A stretch of DNA of 64,000 nucleotides, from positions 16,852 through 80,851 of the forward strand of contig JAQBXN010000024.1 in NCBI GenBank assembly GCA_027625095.1. The letters are read 5' to 3'. The stretch comes from Planctomycetota bacterium (GTDB lineage: Bacteria; Planctomycetota; PUPC01; JACPCR01). The number at the start of each line of letters is the position of its first letter. Positions within the stretch are counted from its first letter, which is position 1. Shown here piece after piece: positions 53,312 through 62,627 of the stretch. The notes under the pieces are model-generated. The model saw nothing but the letters and a program-made list of their open reading frames with translations, searched no databases and had not been told where the DNA came from. The translations under genes were made by a program, and so were the position numbers.

Positions 53312-54766
53312 ATGTCTGAAAATTCTGAAAAAGAACCGGCCTTGCAATCTCTGTCCATCGAGCCCTTCAAACTTGTCAGTAGATTCTGGGAGCGTCGGCG
53401 ACTGAACGCGGCAAGAGTGCTTCCCGACACAGAGACCATCAGGGTGACGGCCACCGCCAAAGCTGAAGGGGCATCCATTCTTATCGATGGCGCTGTTGTT
53501 CAAAGCGGGCGGCCATCACAGGAGATATCACTTTCGCCCGGGCTGAGTCTGGTGAACATCGAGGTCACTTCTGCCGATGGCTCGGCCACGATGGAATACG
53601 TAATCAGAGTGTACCGACCACTTGAGACACCGGATTGGAAATTGGTATCGAAGAGTTGTCCCTGGTCGCCTCGAGACTCTGCCGGGGAACTGGTCTTCAA
53701 TGACCGTATGTGGATTTTTGGAGGCTACACGCCCGGCCTGGTTAGCGATGTCTGGCATACCAAGAATGGGATTGACTGGGAACAAGCTGCAGACATTCCG
53801 TCGGACAGCGGCGTAAACATTCCCATCTGCTTTACCCACAATGGACGCATGTGGATGACGAGCCAGGATGGACAATTCTTTTCTTCCGCTGACGGGCAGA
53901 GTTGGGATCTCGTGCTCTCCGAAGTCCCATGGAAGGGCAGATACGGCGCCGGCTCGGCGACCTTCAATGGCCGCATGTGGGTGCTGGGAGGTATCAAAGA
54001 GGGTGTACCTCAAAGTGAAGTCTGGTCGTCCGGGGACGGCACACAGTGGAAACTGGAAACCGGAGCCGCGGAATGGTCTGGCCGACAGCTTTTTGGAATG
54101 GTCACGGTGCACGATGACAAGCTGTGGGTGATCGGTGGTGGCATCTCTAACTATCATCCCTTCAGGGCATACACAGACGTTTGGAATTCAGAAGACGGTC
54201 GCTCCTGGGAGCAGGTAACCGAGCACGCTCCGTGGCCTCGTCGCATCTGGAGCAACGCGGTCTCCTATGCGAATCGCCTGTGGGTTGTCGGTGGCTTTCA
54301 CGCCGAGCCTGACTGGAGGAATCACAACGACATCTGGTATTCGGCAGATGGTGCGGAATGGCATCAACTGGAGACCGAATCGATCTGGTCGGAACGGCAC
54401 GAGATTTCAGTGTATGTTCACGACCAGCGTTTATGGGTCATTGGCGGAAACGCATGGCCCCTGATGAACGATGTCTGGTCTTTGGAAATTGACGGCCTGA
54501 CATTCGTGACCCAACCGGTTGTCGATGAATTCGTGGGCGCAGAATACACCTACCGGGCCCGGGCAGATTTCAATTCGAGTTGCGACGAGGTTCGATATCG
54601 TCTGGTTGAGAGCGCGGGCTGGTTGACCATCAACGAAGAAACCGGATGTGTGCGCGGCACGTCCCGCGATGCTGGTGAATGGCCAGTAACAATAGAGGCA
54701 AGAGACGCAGCAGGTGAAACCGCTCGACAGAGTTACAGGCTGCACGTGGCGCCAATCGGGGCATAG
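53312..54766 (+). CDS. Kelch-like repeat protein with cadherin-like and Ig-like domains
   Basis: The 484-residue protein starts with about 40 polar residues. A cadherin-like beta-sandwich domain follows (RVTATAKAEGASILIDGAVV through TMEYVIRVYR, near residues 48-105). Next is a six-bladed kelch-like propeller with blades such as NDRMWIFGGYTPGLVSDVWH, NGRMWVLGGIKEGVPQSEVW and NRLWVVGGFHAEPDWRNHND. The C-terminus is an Ig-like putative binding domain. No signal peptide is visible, which is odd for this domain mix. Its substrate or partner is unknown. I used the ATG at 53312; the ORF extends 12 codons further upstream without clear support. Confidence 0.82.
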   Translation: MSENSEKEPALQSLSIEPFKLVSRFWERRRLNAARVLPDTETIRVTATAKAEGASILIDGAVVQSGRPSQEISLSPGLSLVNIEVTSADGSATMEYVIRVYRPLETPDWKLVSKSCPWSPRDSAGELVFNDRMWIFGGYTPGLVSDVWHTKNGIDWEQAADIPSDSGVNIPICFTHNGRMWMTSQDGQFFSSADGQSWDLVLSEVPWKGRYGAGSATFNGRMWVLGGIKEGVPQSEVWSSGDGTQWKLETGAAEWSGRQLFGMVTVHDDKLWVIGGGISNYHPFRAYTDVWNSEDGRSWEQVTEHAPWPRRIWSNAVSYANRLWVVGGFHAEPDWRNHNDIWYSADGAEWHQLETESIWSERHEISVYVHDQRLWVIGGNAWPLMNDVWSLEIDGLTFVTQPVVDEFVGAEYTYRARADFNSSCDEVRYRLVESAGWLTINEETGCVRGTSRDAGEWPVTIEARDAAGETARQSYRLHVAPIGA

Positions 54767-54875
54767 TTCATTACATGGCTGCTGTTGGTCGCTTCGAGTC
54801 CTGGGGGCATCAGGCCCCGAATTCTTGCGAATCCGACTACCCAAATGAAGCGCGAATCGAATAACCGGATGGAAG

Positions 54876-55886
54876 CTACCTCAGCACCTTGCCAAGGTCT
54901 TCTATGATTTGCTCCGGCGGGTCGAACGGCAGATTGATCGGCTTGTGGGTCATGGAGCTGACGTAAATGCCAAGCAGCAGATCGAATTCAGCGAGGGACT
55001 GCGCCAAGTGGGTCGGATGCACCTTTTCGTCGTCTTCAATCCACTCGAAAGCGGCGTCGGTCAGGCCGGCCTGTCCGAGGACGTCCTCGTCGCCATACTC
55101 ATGTTCACCGCGTTCGTAGCCTTCGGGCGTGCTGAGTTCCCACCAGTCCATAGTCCATTGAATGAAACCGCGGGTGCCGAAAACGGTGATGCGTTTGTGA
55201 CGGTGGTTGTGCTCACGCTCGCTGATCGGCGGGGCACTTTCGTGACCGAATGTAACCAGGGCGCGGACACCGTTCTCATAATAAATAGAAGCGGTGGCAT
55301 GATCCGGTGAAGGCTCTCGGCCGCTCAGACTTTTGGCGCCGGAGACCTGCCCAAAGACTTTGGTCGGTCGCGAATTATCGATATAGGAGGATACAAGCTG
55401 GAGCACATGCGGGCCCTGATTTACCGGTGAGTTTCGTGCGCTGGCGTCAATGAAACGAATGTCGCCGATCCGCCCTTCACTTACGGCCTTCTTGAGTTCC
55501 AGATTACGCGGATGAAAGTTGAGCTGCGTGTTGACAATAAATTTGGTTTTCGATTCCAATAGGGTCCGGATATCCCTCGAGTCTTCGGCCTGAATGGCAA
55601 TCGGCTTCTCAACTATGACGGCGGGGACTTCATATTCTGCGGCGATACTCATCAGTGAGTAACGGATGGTCGGCGGCGTTACGATGTGGAGGAGGTCGGG
55701 TTTTTCCTTTTCCAGCATCTTCCGCATATCGGTGTATCGAGTGTCGATGCCGAACTCATCGCCGAACGGATGGAGACGCTCTTCGGTCACGTCGCAGATG
55801 GCTGCGAGCTTGCCTTTAGTAACGTGTTCATAAGCTTTGGCGTGTCCTTTTGCCCGGCCGCCACAACCCAGAAAAACTGCTTTCAT
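54876..55886 (-). CDS. Gfo/Idh/MocA family oxidoreductase
   Basis: The 336-residue protein has the nucleotide motif VFLGCGGRAKGHAKAYEH, LLHIVTPPTIRYSLMSIA, the EKP motif in VIVEKPIAIQAEDSRDI and VNTQLNFHPRNLELKKAV. The usual active-site Lys/Asp/His set is present at least in part (IDASARNSPVNQGPHVLQLV). The substrate is unknown. I used the ATG at 55886 at the NAD motif; the ORF start at 55931 would add 15 residues. It is located just downstream of the decayed response regulator. Confidence 0.9.
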   Translation of the reverse strand: MKAVFLGCGGRAKGHAKAYEHVTKGKLAAICDVTEERLHPFGDEFGIDTRYTDMRKMLEKEKPDLLHIVTPPTIRYSLMSIAAEYEVPAVIVEKPIAIQAEDSRDIRTLLESKTKFIVNTQLNFHPRNLELKKAVSEGRIGDIRFIDASARNSPVNQGPHVLQLVSSYIDNSRPTKVFGQVSGAKSLSGREPSPDHATASIYYENGVRALVTFGHESAPPISEREHNHRHKRITVFGTRGFIQWTMDWWELSTPEGYERGEHEYGDEDVLGQAGLTDAAFEWIEDDEKVHPTHLAQSLAEFDLLLGIYVSSMTHKPINLPFDPPEQIIEDLGKVLR

Positions 55887-56005
55887 CGTATGGATTTTCC
55901 TGTCAGAGAGATGGTTGAATCTAGGCGCCAATCTAAACCGCCGACCCGATGATTCAACCTGTACGCCGACTCCTGAATGCTATCAACCAGCTTCTGAGGT
56001 GTTCT

Positions 56006-56244
56006 TTAGAGCTCGCCAAGTGAAATCGGCTTGCTGAGATGGTGGTCCACACAATCCAGAATTTCTTCTGTGGCTTTCGTCATTTCGTCTGAGCCGGAGA
56101 GCATGACGATGAGTTGTTCTGGTTTGATGCCTTTGATAATGCTCGCCAGCCTGTCGCCGTTGCTGGCCACCTCAAGGGTGTGCAGCATCTCCTGGATGTT
56201 TCCCGGACTACCGCATCGTTTTCAACGAGAAGGAGAGGTAGGGC
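56006..56244 (-). pseudogene. Broken response-regulator receiver domain
   Basis: On the minus strand a frame reading ALPLLLVENDAVVRE (the first strand and helix of a REC domain) is joined, after a one-base frame change near 56197-56206, to a second frame. The second reads NIQEMLHTLEVASNGDRLAS through LIVMLSGSDEM and HHLSKPISLGEL before TAA. The Ser of the fourth strand and the Lys of KPIS are kept. The middle of the domain, including the phospho-acceptor Asp, is missing. It is a frameshifted and internally deleted remnant. Sequence upstream could be the end of a histidine kinase, but that is weak. Confidence 0.6.
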
Positions 56245-56352
56245 GTGACGGGGACCGGCGGTTCGATCGGTTGTTCTACCGGGAGGAGGATCTCAAGACC
56301 TGCCTCTCGGCGATAGGCCCACTCCAGTTGGTGATAAAACTCCAGAATCAGG

Positions 56353-56387
56353 AAAAAAGTGACGACCTCTGGAAGAGATCGTCACTT
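56353..56387 (-). terminator. Intrinsic terminator of the coiled-coil lipoprotein gene
   Basis: On the minus strand AAGTGACGA pairs with TCGTCACTT (56379-56387 with 56357-56365). An inner CTCT/AGAG stem sits around a three-base loop, and TTTTTT follows. It lies about 20 bases past the stop codon at 56407. This is the clearest rho-independent terminator in the window. Confidence 0.85.
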
Positions 56388-56406
56388 GATTGGGCGTCGC
56401 TTGCGA

Positions 56407-58560
56407 TCAGTTCGGCTGCAGCTTCTTTTCTGCTTCGGATTTGCGGATTTCCGCTTCTTTCAATTTGAGCTCTGCGGCCTTGATGTCTTCCTGTGCTTTC
56501 TGAAGATCACGTTGCGCCTTTTCGACGGCCCGCTTATTTGTTTCTTCGGTTTCTGCTTTGTTCTTTTCAGCTTGGGCTTTTCTCAATTTAGCTTCCGCTA
56601 ACACTTTCTGTTCCTGTTGGAGATCGGCTTCGGCCTTCTCCTTTTCACGTTCTGCCTTCCTGCGTGTGGCCGCCGCGGCTTTCTGCTTTGCGGCTGCTTC
56701 ATTAGCCTTCTTCTTCGCTGCGCTGAGCTTTTCTTCCTCGGCTTTCTTCTTGGCTGCGGTTTCCGCTTTCAGTTTGGCTTCTTCCGCCTTTTTCTTTGCC
56801 TCGGCCTCTGCCGTTGCTTTTGCGGCTTCTTCACTGACCTTTATCTTCGCTGCGCGAAGCTTCTCCTCCTCGGCTTTCTGTTTTGCCTCGGCTCCTGCCT
56901 TAAGTTTGGCCTCTTCCTCCTTTCGCTTATCCCTGGCCTTTTTTCTTTCCAGTTCTTCTGCTTTTTTCTTTGCCTCGGCCTCAGCTTTTGCTTTTGCAGC
57001 TTCTTCTTTTTGTTTCAGGATGGCTGATTGCCGTGCCTCTTCAGCGGCGCGTGCTTTTCCCTCAGCTTCCTGTTCTTGTGCGTCGAGCCTGGCTAAAGCC
57101 TCTTTCGCTTCCTGAGCAAACTCTTTACCAGCGCTCGATACTTTGCTCAGAGCTTTCCGTGCAGCCCCAAAATCATTCGCCGCGGCGAGGGCCATTCCGT
57201 AATCGTAATTGATGTCCGAACGGTCGTCTTTGAGGGCGGCACGCCTCAGATGATAAGTGGCGACTTCAAACTCTCCCCTGCGGTAATGCACAAGTCCGAG
57301 AGTGTGGAGTACATCGGCATTATACTTATCCATCTGCTCGGCCTTGACCATCAGGGAGTAGGCTTCTTCGAGATTGCGGTTCTCCCTGGCAAAGAGATAG
57401 GCAAGATGGACGATCGGGGTCGTAATATAAGGATTCAAGGATGCGGCCTTGCGGAAGGCGGCTTCGGCCTGCTGTGAATTCCCGAGCTGCTTGTGAGAAT
57501 AACCAAGATTAATGAGGGCAAATTCATCAATAGGATCCATCTCGACGATGGCTTGATATTGTTCGGCTGCTTCCTTGTACCTGCCGCGCTGGAGGTGAAC
57601 CCATCCGAGATAAAACCGGCCGCTGGTGCCCTTGGGGTTAGCACGAATGGATGCTTCCGCACTGGAGAGAAGATCGGCGCGGCGTCTTAACGCGCTGCTG
57701 AGCTTCTTGTGGAGGCGATCGTATCCAAAGACTTTGCCGGCATTCGGGCCTGAAGTGTTGAGCAATTCAAGGGCCTTTTCGAGTTCGCCGGCATCTTCGT
57801 GCACTTTTGCCTGGGCGAGGATCTTCAGATTTTCCTCCTTCTCTTTGCGCTCGGCCTCCACGCGCTTGAGCTCCGCCTCCTTTTCTTTTTGATCGGCTAA
57901 CTCACGGGCCTGCCGTTCCTTCTCTTTTCTCAGCTTTTCTTCTTCCAGGCGCGTCTTCTTTTCTTCTTCAACCTTCTTGCGGGCGATCTCACGTTCCTTG
58001 CGCTGCTGCTCTTTCAGGTTCGCTTCTTCTTCGCGTTTTTTCTGATCGGCGAGTTCATTCTCACGCTTAGTTCTTGCTGCCTCTTCTGCTGCCTTTTGGC
58101 GAGCCAGTTCAGTTTGCCGGGCTGCTTCCTCTTTCTGCCGCTTTACGTCAGCTTCTTTCTTTGCTTCCTCTTCTTTCGCTTTCTGTCGTGCTAAAGCCTT
58201 CTGGCGCTCCACATCCTCTTTCTGCTGTTTAGCTTCTGCCTTGAGGCGGTCTTCCTCTTCTTTTTGTTTCTCTCGTGCAAGGGCCGCTGCCGCTCGTGCC
58301 TTTTCACGCTGTAATGTTTCCTCTGCCTTCTTGCGGGCCTTTTCCTCGGCGGCCTTCTGGCGGGTCAGTGCAAGTTCGGCTTTTTTCTTGGCCTGCTGTT
58401 GGCGTTCGGCTTGCTCTGCCTTGTCGCTGGCCTCTCGCTCGGTTGCAAGTGCCTTTTTCTCCTCGTCCGTGAGCGGCTGGTTCTGGCAGCCATTCAAGAG
58501 GATTGTTGAACTGATCAATAATGCCATTGTCCACTTCGAAAGCGTATTCGAAGATCTCAT
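56407..58560 (-). CDS. Lipoprotein with coiled-coil arms and central TPRs
   Basis: The 717-residue protein starts with a lipoprotein signal (KWTMALLISSTILLNGCQNQ, lipobox LNGC). Then comes about 220 residues of Lys/Glu/Ala/Gln-rich coiled coil, and a central TPR region (about residues 240-460; YLGWVHLQRGRYKEAAEQYQ and HTLGLVHYRRGEFEVATYHL). A second coiled coil of about 220 residues runs to the end (KKAEEAKLKAETAAKKKAEE-type repeats). No catalytic motif is present. It is probably an outer- or inner-membrane-anchored scaffold. The ATG at 58560 follows GGCAGGAGACCACCC. The highly repetitive codons produce long false ORFs on the other strand. Confidence 0.85.
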   Translation of the reverse strand: MRSSNTLSKWTMALLISSTILLNGCQNQPLTDEEKKALATEREASDKAEQAERQQQAKKKAELALTRQKAAEEKARKKAEETLQREKARAAAALAREKQKEEEDRLKAEAKQQKEDVERQKALARQKAKEEEAKKEADVKRQKEEAARQTELARQKAAEEAARTKRENELADQKKREEEANLKEQQRKEREIARKKVEEEKKTRLEEEKLRKEKERQARELADQKEKEAELKRVEAERKEKEENLKILAQAKVHEDAGELEKALELLNTSGPNAGKVFGYDRLHKKLSSALRRRADLLSSAEASIRANPKGTSGRFYLGWVHLQRGRYKEAAEQYQAIVEMDPIDEFALINLGYSHKQLGNSQQAEAAFRKAASLNPYITTPIVHLAYLFARENRNLEEAYSLMVKAEQMDKYNADVLHTLGLVHYRRGEFEVATYHLRRAALKDDRSDINYDYGMALAAANDFGAARKALSKVSSAGKEFAQEAKEALARLDAQEQEAEGKARAAEEARQSAILKQKEEAAKAKAEAEAKKKAEELERKKARDKRKEEEAKLKAGAEAKQKAEEEKLRAAKIKVSEEAAKATAEAEAKKKAEEAKLKAETAAKKKAEEEKLSAAKKKANEAAAKQKAAAATRRKAEREKEKAEADLQQEQKVLAEAKLRKAQAEKNKAETEETNKRAVEKAQRDLQKAQEDIKAAELKLKEAEIRKSEAEKKLQPN

Positions 58561-58709
58561 GGGTGGTCTCCTGCCTGGTTTAAATGTTGCGGGTGTTTTT
58601 GAAAGATTCGAAGGCCGGGCTCGCGGTGGCTCCGAATGAGGCGGAAAACATAACCGATAGCGGCTCTGTTTGAAAGTGCCACCGGTTGGCATCTGATTAC
58701 TTCTGCCGA

Positions 58710-59816
58710 TCAGAGCTTAACGCCAGATTTTTCGATCAGATCTTTAAGGAATGTGTCATAGGCATCGCGATCCATGGGGATATCGACGGTAGTCTGCTGG
58801 ATGCCTGACATGATCATCGCATTGGCGATTTCGATGGAGTGGACGCCTTGTACTGCCGGCGCCACCAGTGGCTCGTCATCCAGGATGGCGTTGATGAAGT
58901 TATTTGTCATCAGTTTGTGGCCGGCTTCTCCCTGCGGATCGATGAGGATGCGCGTTTGTTCGGGCTTGGCGAAGCCGCTTTGGCTTTGTTTGATGAAAGT
59001 ACGTGAAGAGATCGACAGCTCAATGAATTCGATCTTGCCCTCGGACATGCTCAGTTTGCCCCTGTCTCCACAGATTTCCCAATGCCCGCTTCCGGGCAGT
59101 TCTCCCGTGGTGGCGATAAAAACGCCGGACGCGCCATTGGGGTATTGCCAGTATGCTGTAACGTCATCCTCGACCTCGATGTCATGGAATTTTCCCAGAT
59201 TCACGTGGGCATGAATGCGGCTTGGAGATCCCAGCAGCCAGTAGAGCATGTCGAGATCGTGTGGGCACTGGTTGAGCAGGACGCCTCCACCCTCGCCCGC
59301 CCAGGTTGCCCGCCACGAGCCTGAATCGTAATACGCCTGAGTGCGAAACCAGTTCGTACCGACCCACAGCATGCGTTGAAGTTCGCCAAGCTGCCCGGAC
59401 TCGATAATCTGCTTCACGCGTTTCCATCTGGGCAGTGTACGCTGCTGGAACATGACTGCGTATTTGAGCTCCGGATGGGCTTCTGCGACGGCGTTCACTT
59501 CGGCCGCGGCCTTCGCTGTGACAGAGACGGGCTTTTCCGTGAGGGCATGAATGCCTCTTTGAAGGGCAGCTTTCGAGTATTGCGGATGAAAGTAATGTGG
59601 GGTAGCGATCAGGACTGCATCTACCAGACCCGAATCGAGAAGCTCTTCACCAGTCTCAAACCCCTGAACTCCATACTCGTCCGTCACCAGTTTGAGGTTT
59701 GCTGCAAAGCTGTCGCTGGCCGCGGTAAATTTGAGGCGCGGAATTGCTGCAAACTGTCCCATGTGGCTGCGCCCCATACCGCCACATCCAATGACTCCCA
59801 ATCTGACTTCGTCCAT
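58710..59816 (-). CDS. Gfo/Idh/MocA family oxidoreductase
   Basis: The 368-residue protein has NAD motif LGVIGCGGMGRSHMGQF, AVLIATPHYFHPQYSKAAL and the EKP motif in LTEKPVSVTAKAAAEV. The substrate domain includes QRTLPRWKRVKQIIESGQLG and LLNQCPHDLDMLYWLLG, with the catalytic His. The sequence is the longest of the five family members in the window. I used the ATG at 59816 with GGAG eight bases upstream; the longer ORF start at 59945 adds 43 unrelated residues. The 5' ends of this gene and the plus-strand gene at 59944 are divergent and about 128 bases apart. Confidence 0.91.
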   Translation of the reverse strand: MDEVRLGVIGCGGMGRSHMGQFAAIPRLKFTAASDSFAANLKLVTDEYGVQGFETGEELLDSGLVDAVLIATPHYFHPQYSKAALQRGIHALTEKPVSVTAKAAAEVNAVAEAHPELKYAVMFQQRTLPRWKRVKQIIESGQLGELQRMLWVGTNWFRTQAYYDSGSWRATWAGEGGGVLLNQCPHDLDMLYWLLGSPSRIHAHVNLGKFHDIEVEDDVTAYWQYPNGASGVFIATTGELPGSGHWEICGDRGKLSMSEGKIEFIELSISSRTFIKQSQSGFAKPEQTRILIDPQGEAGHKLMTNNFINAILDDEPLVAPAVQGVHSIEIANAMIMSGIQQTTVDIPMDRDAYDTFLKDLIEKSGVKL

Positions 59817-59943
59817 GTTTGGCTCCGATGATTTTCTGTGTCTGTTCCGGTAAAGAGGACGCACTTTAGTCAACCTCTTTATAGATTCCAGTAAGACACT
59901 GCTTTCGCCTGGGTGGAATTTGAGTTGGCCTGGACGAAGGATC

Positions 59944-60780
59944 ATGGAAACTCATTATCCTCCGGTTCGGAACGGCAGAGCAGCCGCGAGTCTCTTTCTT
60001 CAAACCATCAGAAATTCATCCTCAGTGTTAATAGACAATCCCCTCGGCAATTATCGTTTCCTGGCCGGCATTGCTCCGTATTCGTGTGGCGTGGTGGCCA
60101 TGTCCGGGTTTGAGATAGTTCACGTGACCTTTCAACAGCCGATACCATACCGGTTGGGATTCGAGCGAATAGATTGCCATCTGGAGGCAACGAACAGACC
60201 GAGACACGCGCTCTGTGGAGCTGAACTGCGATTGCCGGCTCCCTTGAGTTTTGAAGGCTTTGCTGATTTCAACGGAGAATACCAGTCGGTTCTGTCTGAT
60301 CGTGGTTTGATGGTCGATGGATGTAACCCAATCGCGAGGACGAATATCGCGCCGGCAGTCAGGCCTCCAGAGCAACCTTCGCTCTATGCATTTTCCTACA
60401 CCGTGCTATCGGAGGCCGGTTCACCCGCCTTTATCGTGGCGGGAGCAGGCGATCTGGACGATCAAACAAACCTCTGTACCGAGGCCATTGTCCGCCCCAA
60501 AGAAACAGGGGAGGACGCACTGCGAGAGAAGGCAAACACAGTGATGGGTGTCATGCAGGCCCGGCTTGATGGATTGAATGTTGGCTGGGCAACTGTGACG
60601 GCGATAGATGTTTATACAGTTCACCCGGTTCAGCCGTTCCTGGTGGATACAGTGCTTGGACTGGCAGGTGATGCGGCCATTCATGGTATCCGCTGGCATT
60701 ATGGGCGTCCGCCGATTGAGGGGCTGGCATTTGAAATGGATGTTCGTGGCGTGAGGCAGGAAATTTGGTTGGAGCCGTGA
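59944..60780 (+). CDS. Hypothetical protein, possibly RidA/YjgF-like
   Basis: The 278-residue protein contains two related-looking halves. The C-terminal part (ALREKANTVMGVMQARLDGL, then WATVTAIDVYTVHPV) resembles the helix-strand arrangement of RidA/YjgF deaminases, but the overall length is twice that of RidA. The N-terminal half (FLAGIAPYSCGVVAMSGFEI and PAPLSFEGFADFNGEYQSVL) matches nothing I know. There is no signal peptide. AAGGA precedes the ATG at 59944. It is divergent from the last Gfo/Idh gene, which may hint at shared regulation. Confidence 0.6.
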   Translation: METHYPPVRNGRAAASLFLQTIRNSSSVLIDNPLGNYRFLAGIAPYSCGVVAMSGFEIVHVTFQQPIPYRLGFERIDCHLEATNRPRHALCGAELRLPAPLSFEGFADFNGEYQSVLSDRGLMVDGCNPIARTNIAPAVRPPEQPSLYAFSYTVLSEAGSPAFIVAGAGDLDDQTNLCTEAIVRPKETGEDALREKANTVMGVMQARLDGLNVGWATVTAIDVYTVHPVQPFLVDTVLGLAGDAAIHGIRWHYGRPPIEGLAFEMDVRGVRQEIWLEP

Positions 60781-60960
60781 GGCCTGGAGCGACTGACTCT
60801 TGATGATTAAGCCCGACTTGAGCGATTATCAAGACCCCTCTGGGTCATCCCGGTTTCCCTTCTCTTTCAAAGTGCGCGCCCATGTCAGCCTTGCCTCAGG
60901 CCGAGCCAGTACCGGAGATGCCTTGAGGAGGGAGAAATACACCTGAGCAATAGAGGAAGC

Positions 60961-61623
60961 CTATTCTTCGGGTTGCCTGTAATTCCCTCTTTTGATTTCC
61001 ATCCACCAATTCATGGTCTTTTGATCGCCCTTTGGTATCCACTCTGCACGCCAGTCCATGAACAAAACTACGGCGCCTCCTCTATGCCGATAGTCAATGC
61101 CGTTAAAATTTCCGGTATTGACAGCGGAATAGAGCATATCTCCATCAGCAATAGCCGGTACCCGTGTCGGGCGCGGGTACATGCTGATCCGCCGGTGAGT
61201 GATGTTTTCGCTGGTGCGTTCTTTTCGATTGTCACCGATGACCAGGCTGTTTGCGTAATACTCTCCGCCTTCAGGGCACTGCCATACTTTGTGTGTGCCT
61301 CTGAAATTGCCGGGGATAAACGGCGCCTTCAGATTAGGATCAAGGTAAGTTCGCCAACTGCCGTCTGTCTGGTTGGCAGGCAGCCATCCATCATGCTTTA
61401 TGCAATACATTTCTATCGCAGCCCCGACCTGGCGAAGGTTGTTCGCACATTGGCTCATTCTTGAACGAGCTCGAAGACGATCGAACATCGGCACCATCAA
61501 CAGAACAAATAACAAAAACAGCAGGGAGATAACCACGAGTTCAACGGTTGATAAACCTGCCTGATTCCTCTTTGTCAGGTGATGGGCCAAGAGTCCTCTT
61601 GGCCAGCGAACGATTGTTGTCAT
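60961..61623 (-). CDS. Pseudopilin-like protein (DUF1559/GspG-type)
   Basis: A prepilin-type N-terminus is visible: a basic leader (LLAHHLTKRNQAG), then LSTVELVVISLLFLLFVLLM with Glu at +5 of the mature protein, and a long hydrophobic helix. The body has the low-complexity head of minor pilins found in PVC bacteria: CANNLRQVGAAIEMYCIKHD, WRTYLDPN and the terminal YRHRGGAVVLFMDWRAEWIP. Such proteins are components or substrates of a type IV pilus/type II secretion-like system. The start is uncertain (ATG at 61623, 61650 or 61692); I chose 61623 because it gives a short leader. No pilus assembly genes are nearby. Confidence 0.75.
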   Translation of the reverse strand: MTTIVRWPRGLLAHHLTKRNQAGLSTVELVVISLLFLLFVLLMVPMFDRLRARSRMSQCANNLRQVGAAIEMYCIKHDGWLPANQTDGSWRTYLDPNLKAPFIPGNFRGTHKVWQCPEGGEYYANSLVIGDNRKERTSENITHRRISMYPRPTRVPAIADGDMLYSAVNTGNFNGIDYRHRGGAVVLFMDWRAEWIPKGDQKTMNWWMEIKRGNYRQPEE

Positions 61624-61795
61624 TTTCGCTCTGGGAACAGCAGGAGACATGGGCCTATCTGGGGCTGGGTAAGGGCCTGAAGAGTCTGACAAGCTGGAGT
61701 GACCAAGTCCTCTTCACGCAGTTTTTTGACCAGAACGCTCCTCATCCCGTTGGGCACGGGATTATAGATAGGGGGCTATCCCTGTCAATGGTGGC

Positions 61796-62269
61796 CTAAT
61801 CCACCTTGTTCGTCCAGATAGCCCAATAGATGGGCCCGATTGTCTTTTCGCCATACTCGTTGATGAGCGGAATGCCGGCACTGAATTTTTCAAGAGGCAG
61901 ATCCAGAGCCATCCGATGGGTATGACCGGAGATGAATTTGAGAAGGTTACCGCCAATCCCCTTTATTTTCTCGTCCGTTGCCTGATGCCTGGACTTGGAC
62001 GGATCGTAGTGACCGACATATATGTTTTTAGCGGTAATATCTCCTCGATGGACTTCCTGAACTTCATATTTCAACACGTAGGTGTAGTCGAACTGAGATG
62101 GGTCCGGCAGGCGTCCCGGCAACTCGACCAGCTTGGCTGTGACTTCGAATGTGCCGAGTGAACTGACTTCCTGAGTTTCGCCGCTATCTTTTCCCCCACT
62201 GAAAAGCCAGACAATGAATGCAAGGAACACAACTCCCAATGCAACGAAAAAACGTATGCGAGGCTTCAA
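61796..62269 (-). CDS. Hypothetical protein with N-terminal membrane anchor
   Basis: The 157-residue protein has one hydrophobic helix near residues 7-24 (FFVALGVVFLAFIVWLFSG) and a beta-rich exposed domain (TFEVTAKLVELPGRLPDPSQ, YVLKYEVQEVHRGDIT, IYVGHYDPSKSRHQ and HTHRMALDLPLEKF). I have the impression of a small family near envelope genes in PVC genomes, but I cannot name it. The start is TTG at 62269; AAGGAG seven to eight bases upstream supports it. Confidence 0.6.
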   Translation of the reverse strand: MKPRIRFFVALGVVFLAFIVWLFSGGKDSGETQEVSSLGTFEVTAKLVELPGRLPDPSQFDYTYVLKYEVQEVHRGDITAKNIYVGHYDPSKSRHQATDEKIKGIGGNLLKFISGHTHRMALDLPLEKFSAGIPLINEYGEKTIGPIYWAIWTNKVD

Positions 62270-62627
62270 TGGGGCGCTCCTTAGTGTTGGGGCACGGCTC
62301 GGTGGGCCGATGACGATTCAATGATGGAACGGAATGGCCGAACATCAAACGATGCAGTAGTTAAGCAAGGATTCGGAATCCATTCGCCAAGGGTCGCCTC
62401 AAAAGCCACGGCACGAACGGACTCCAATATAGCGGGCTTACGACCGACTTGGTGGCGAACCTTTAATCGCGTGGGATTCTGATTTCTGATGTCTGGAGTT
62501 TTGAGCAGGTAGGACTCATTGAGCCGGGCTGGCCCGTGGATCCGGAATCCGTCAAGTCAATTACAGTGCGGTGAAGCAGCGTCGAGCGGAGACCATTTGT
62601 CCCTGGAAGCAATGGAGACTTTAGCTT
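62270..62627. other. Intergenic region, 358 bases
   Basis: I see no gene, RNA or clear repeat here. The stretch should hold the promoters of both flanking genes. A GGAG at 13 bases before the amidohydrolase ATG is the only plausible ribosome binding site, at a longer than usual spacing. Confidence 0.4.

Noticed and set aside
56558..58639. Long plus-strand ORFs rich in Phe, Ser, Ala and Leu
   Set aside because: They are antisense shadows of the Lys/Glu/Ala coiled-coil codons of the minus-strand lipoprotein and have no ribosome binding sites or homology.
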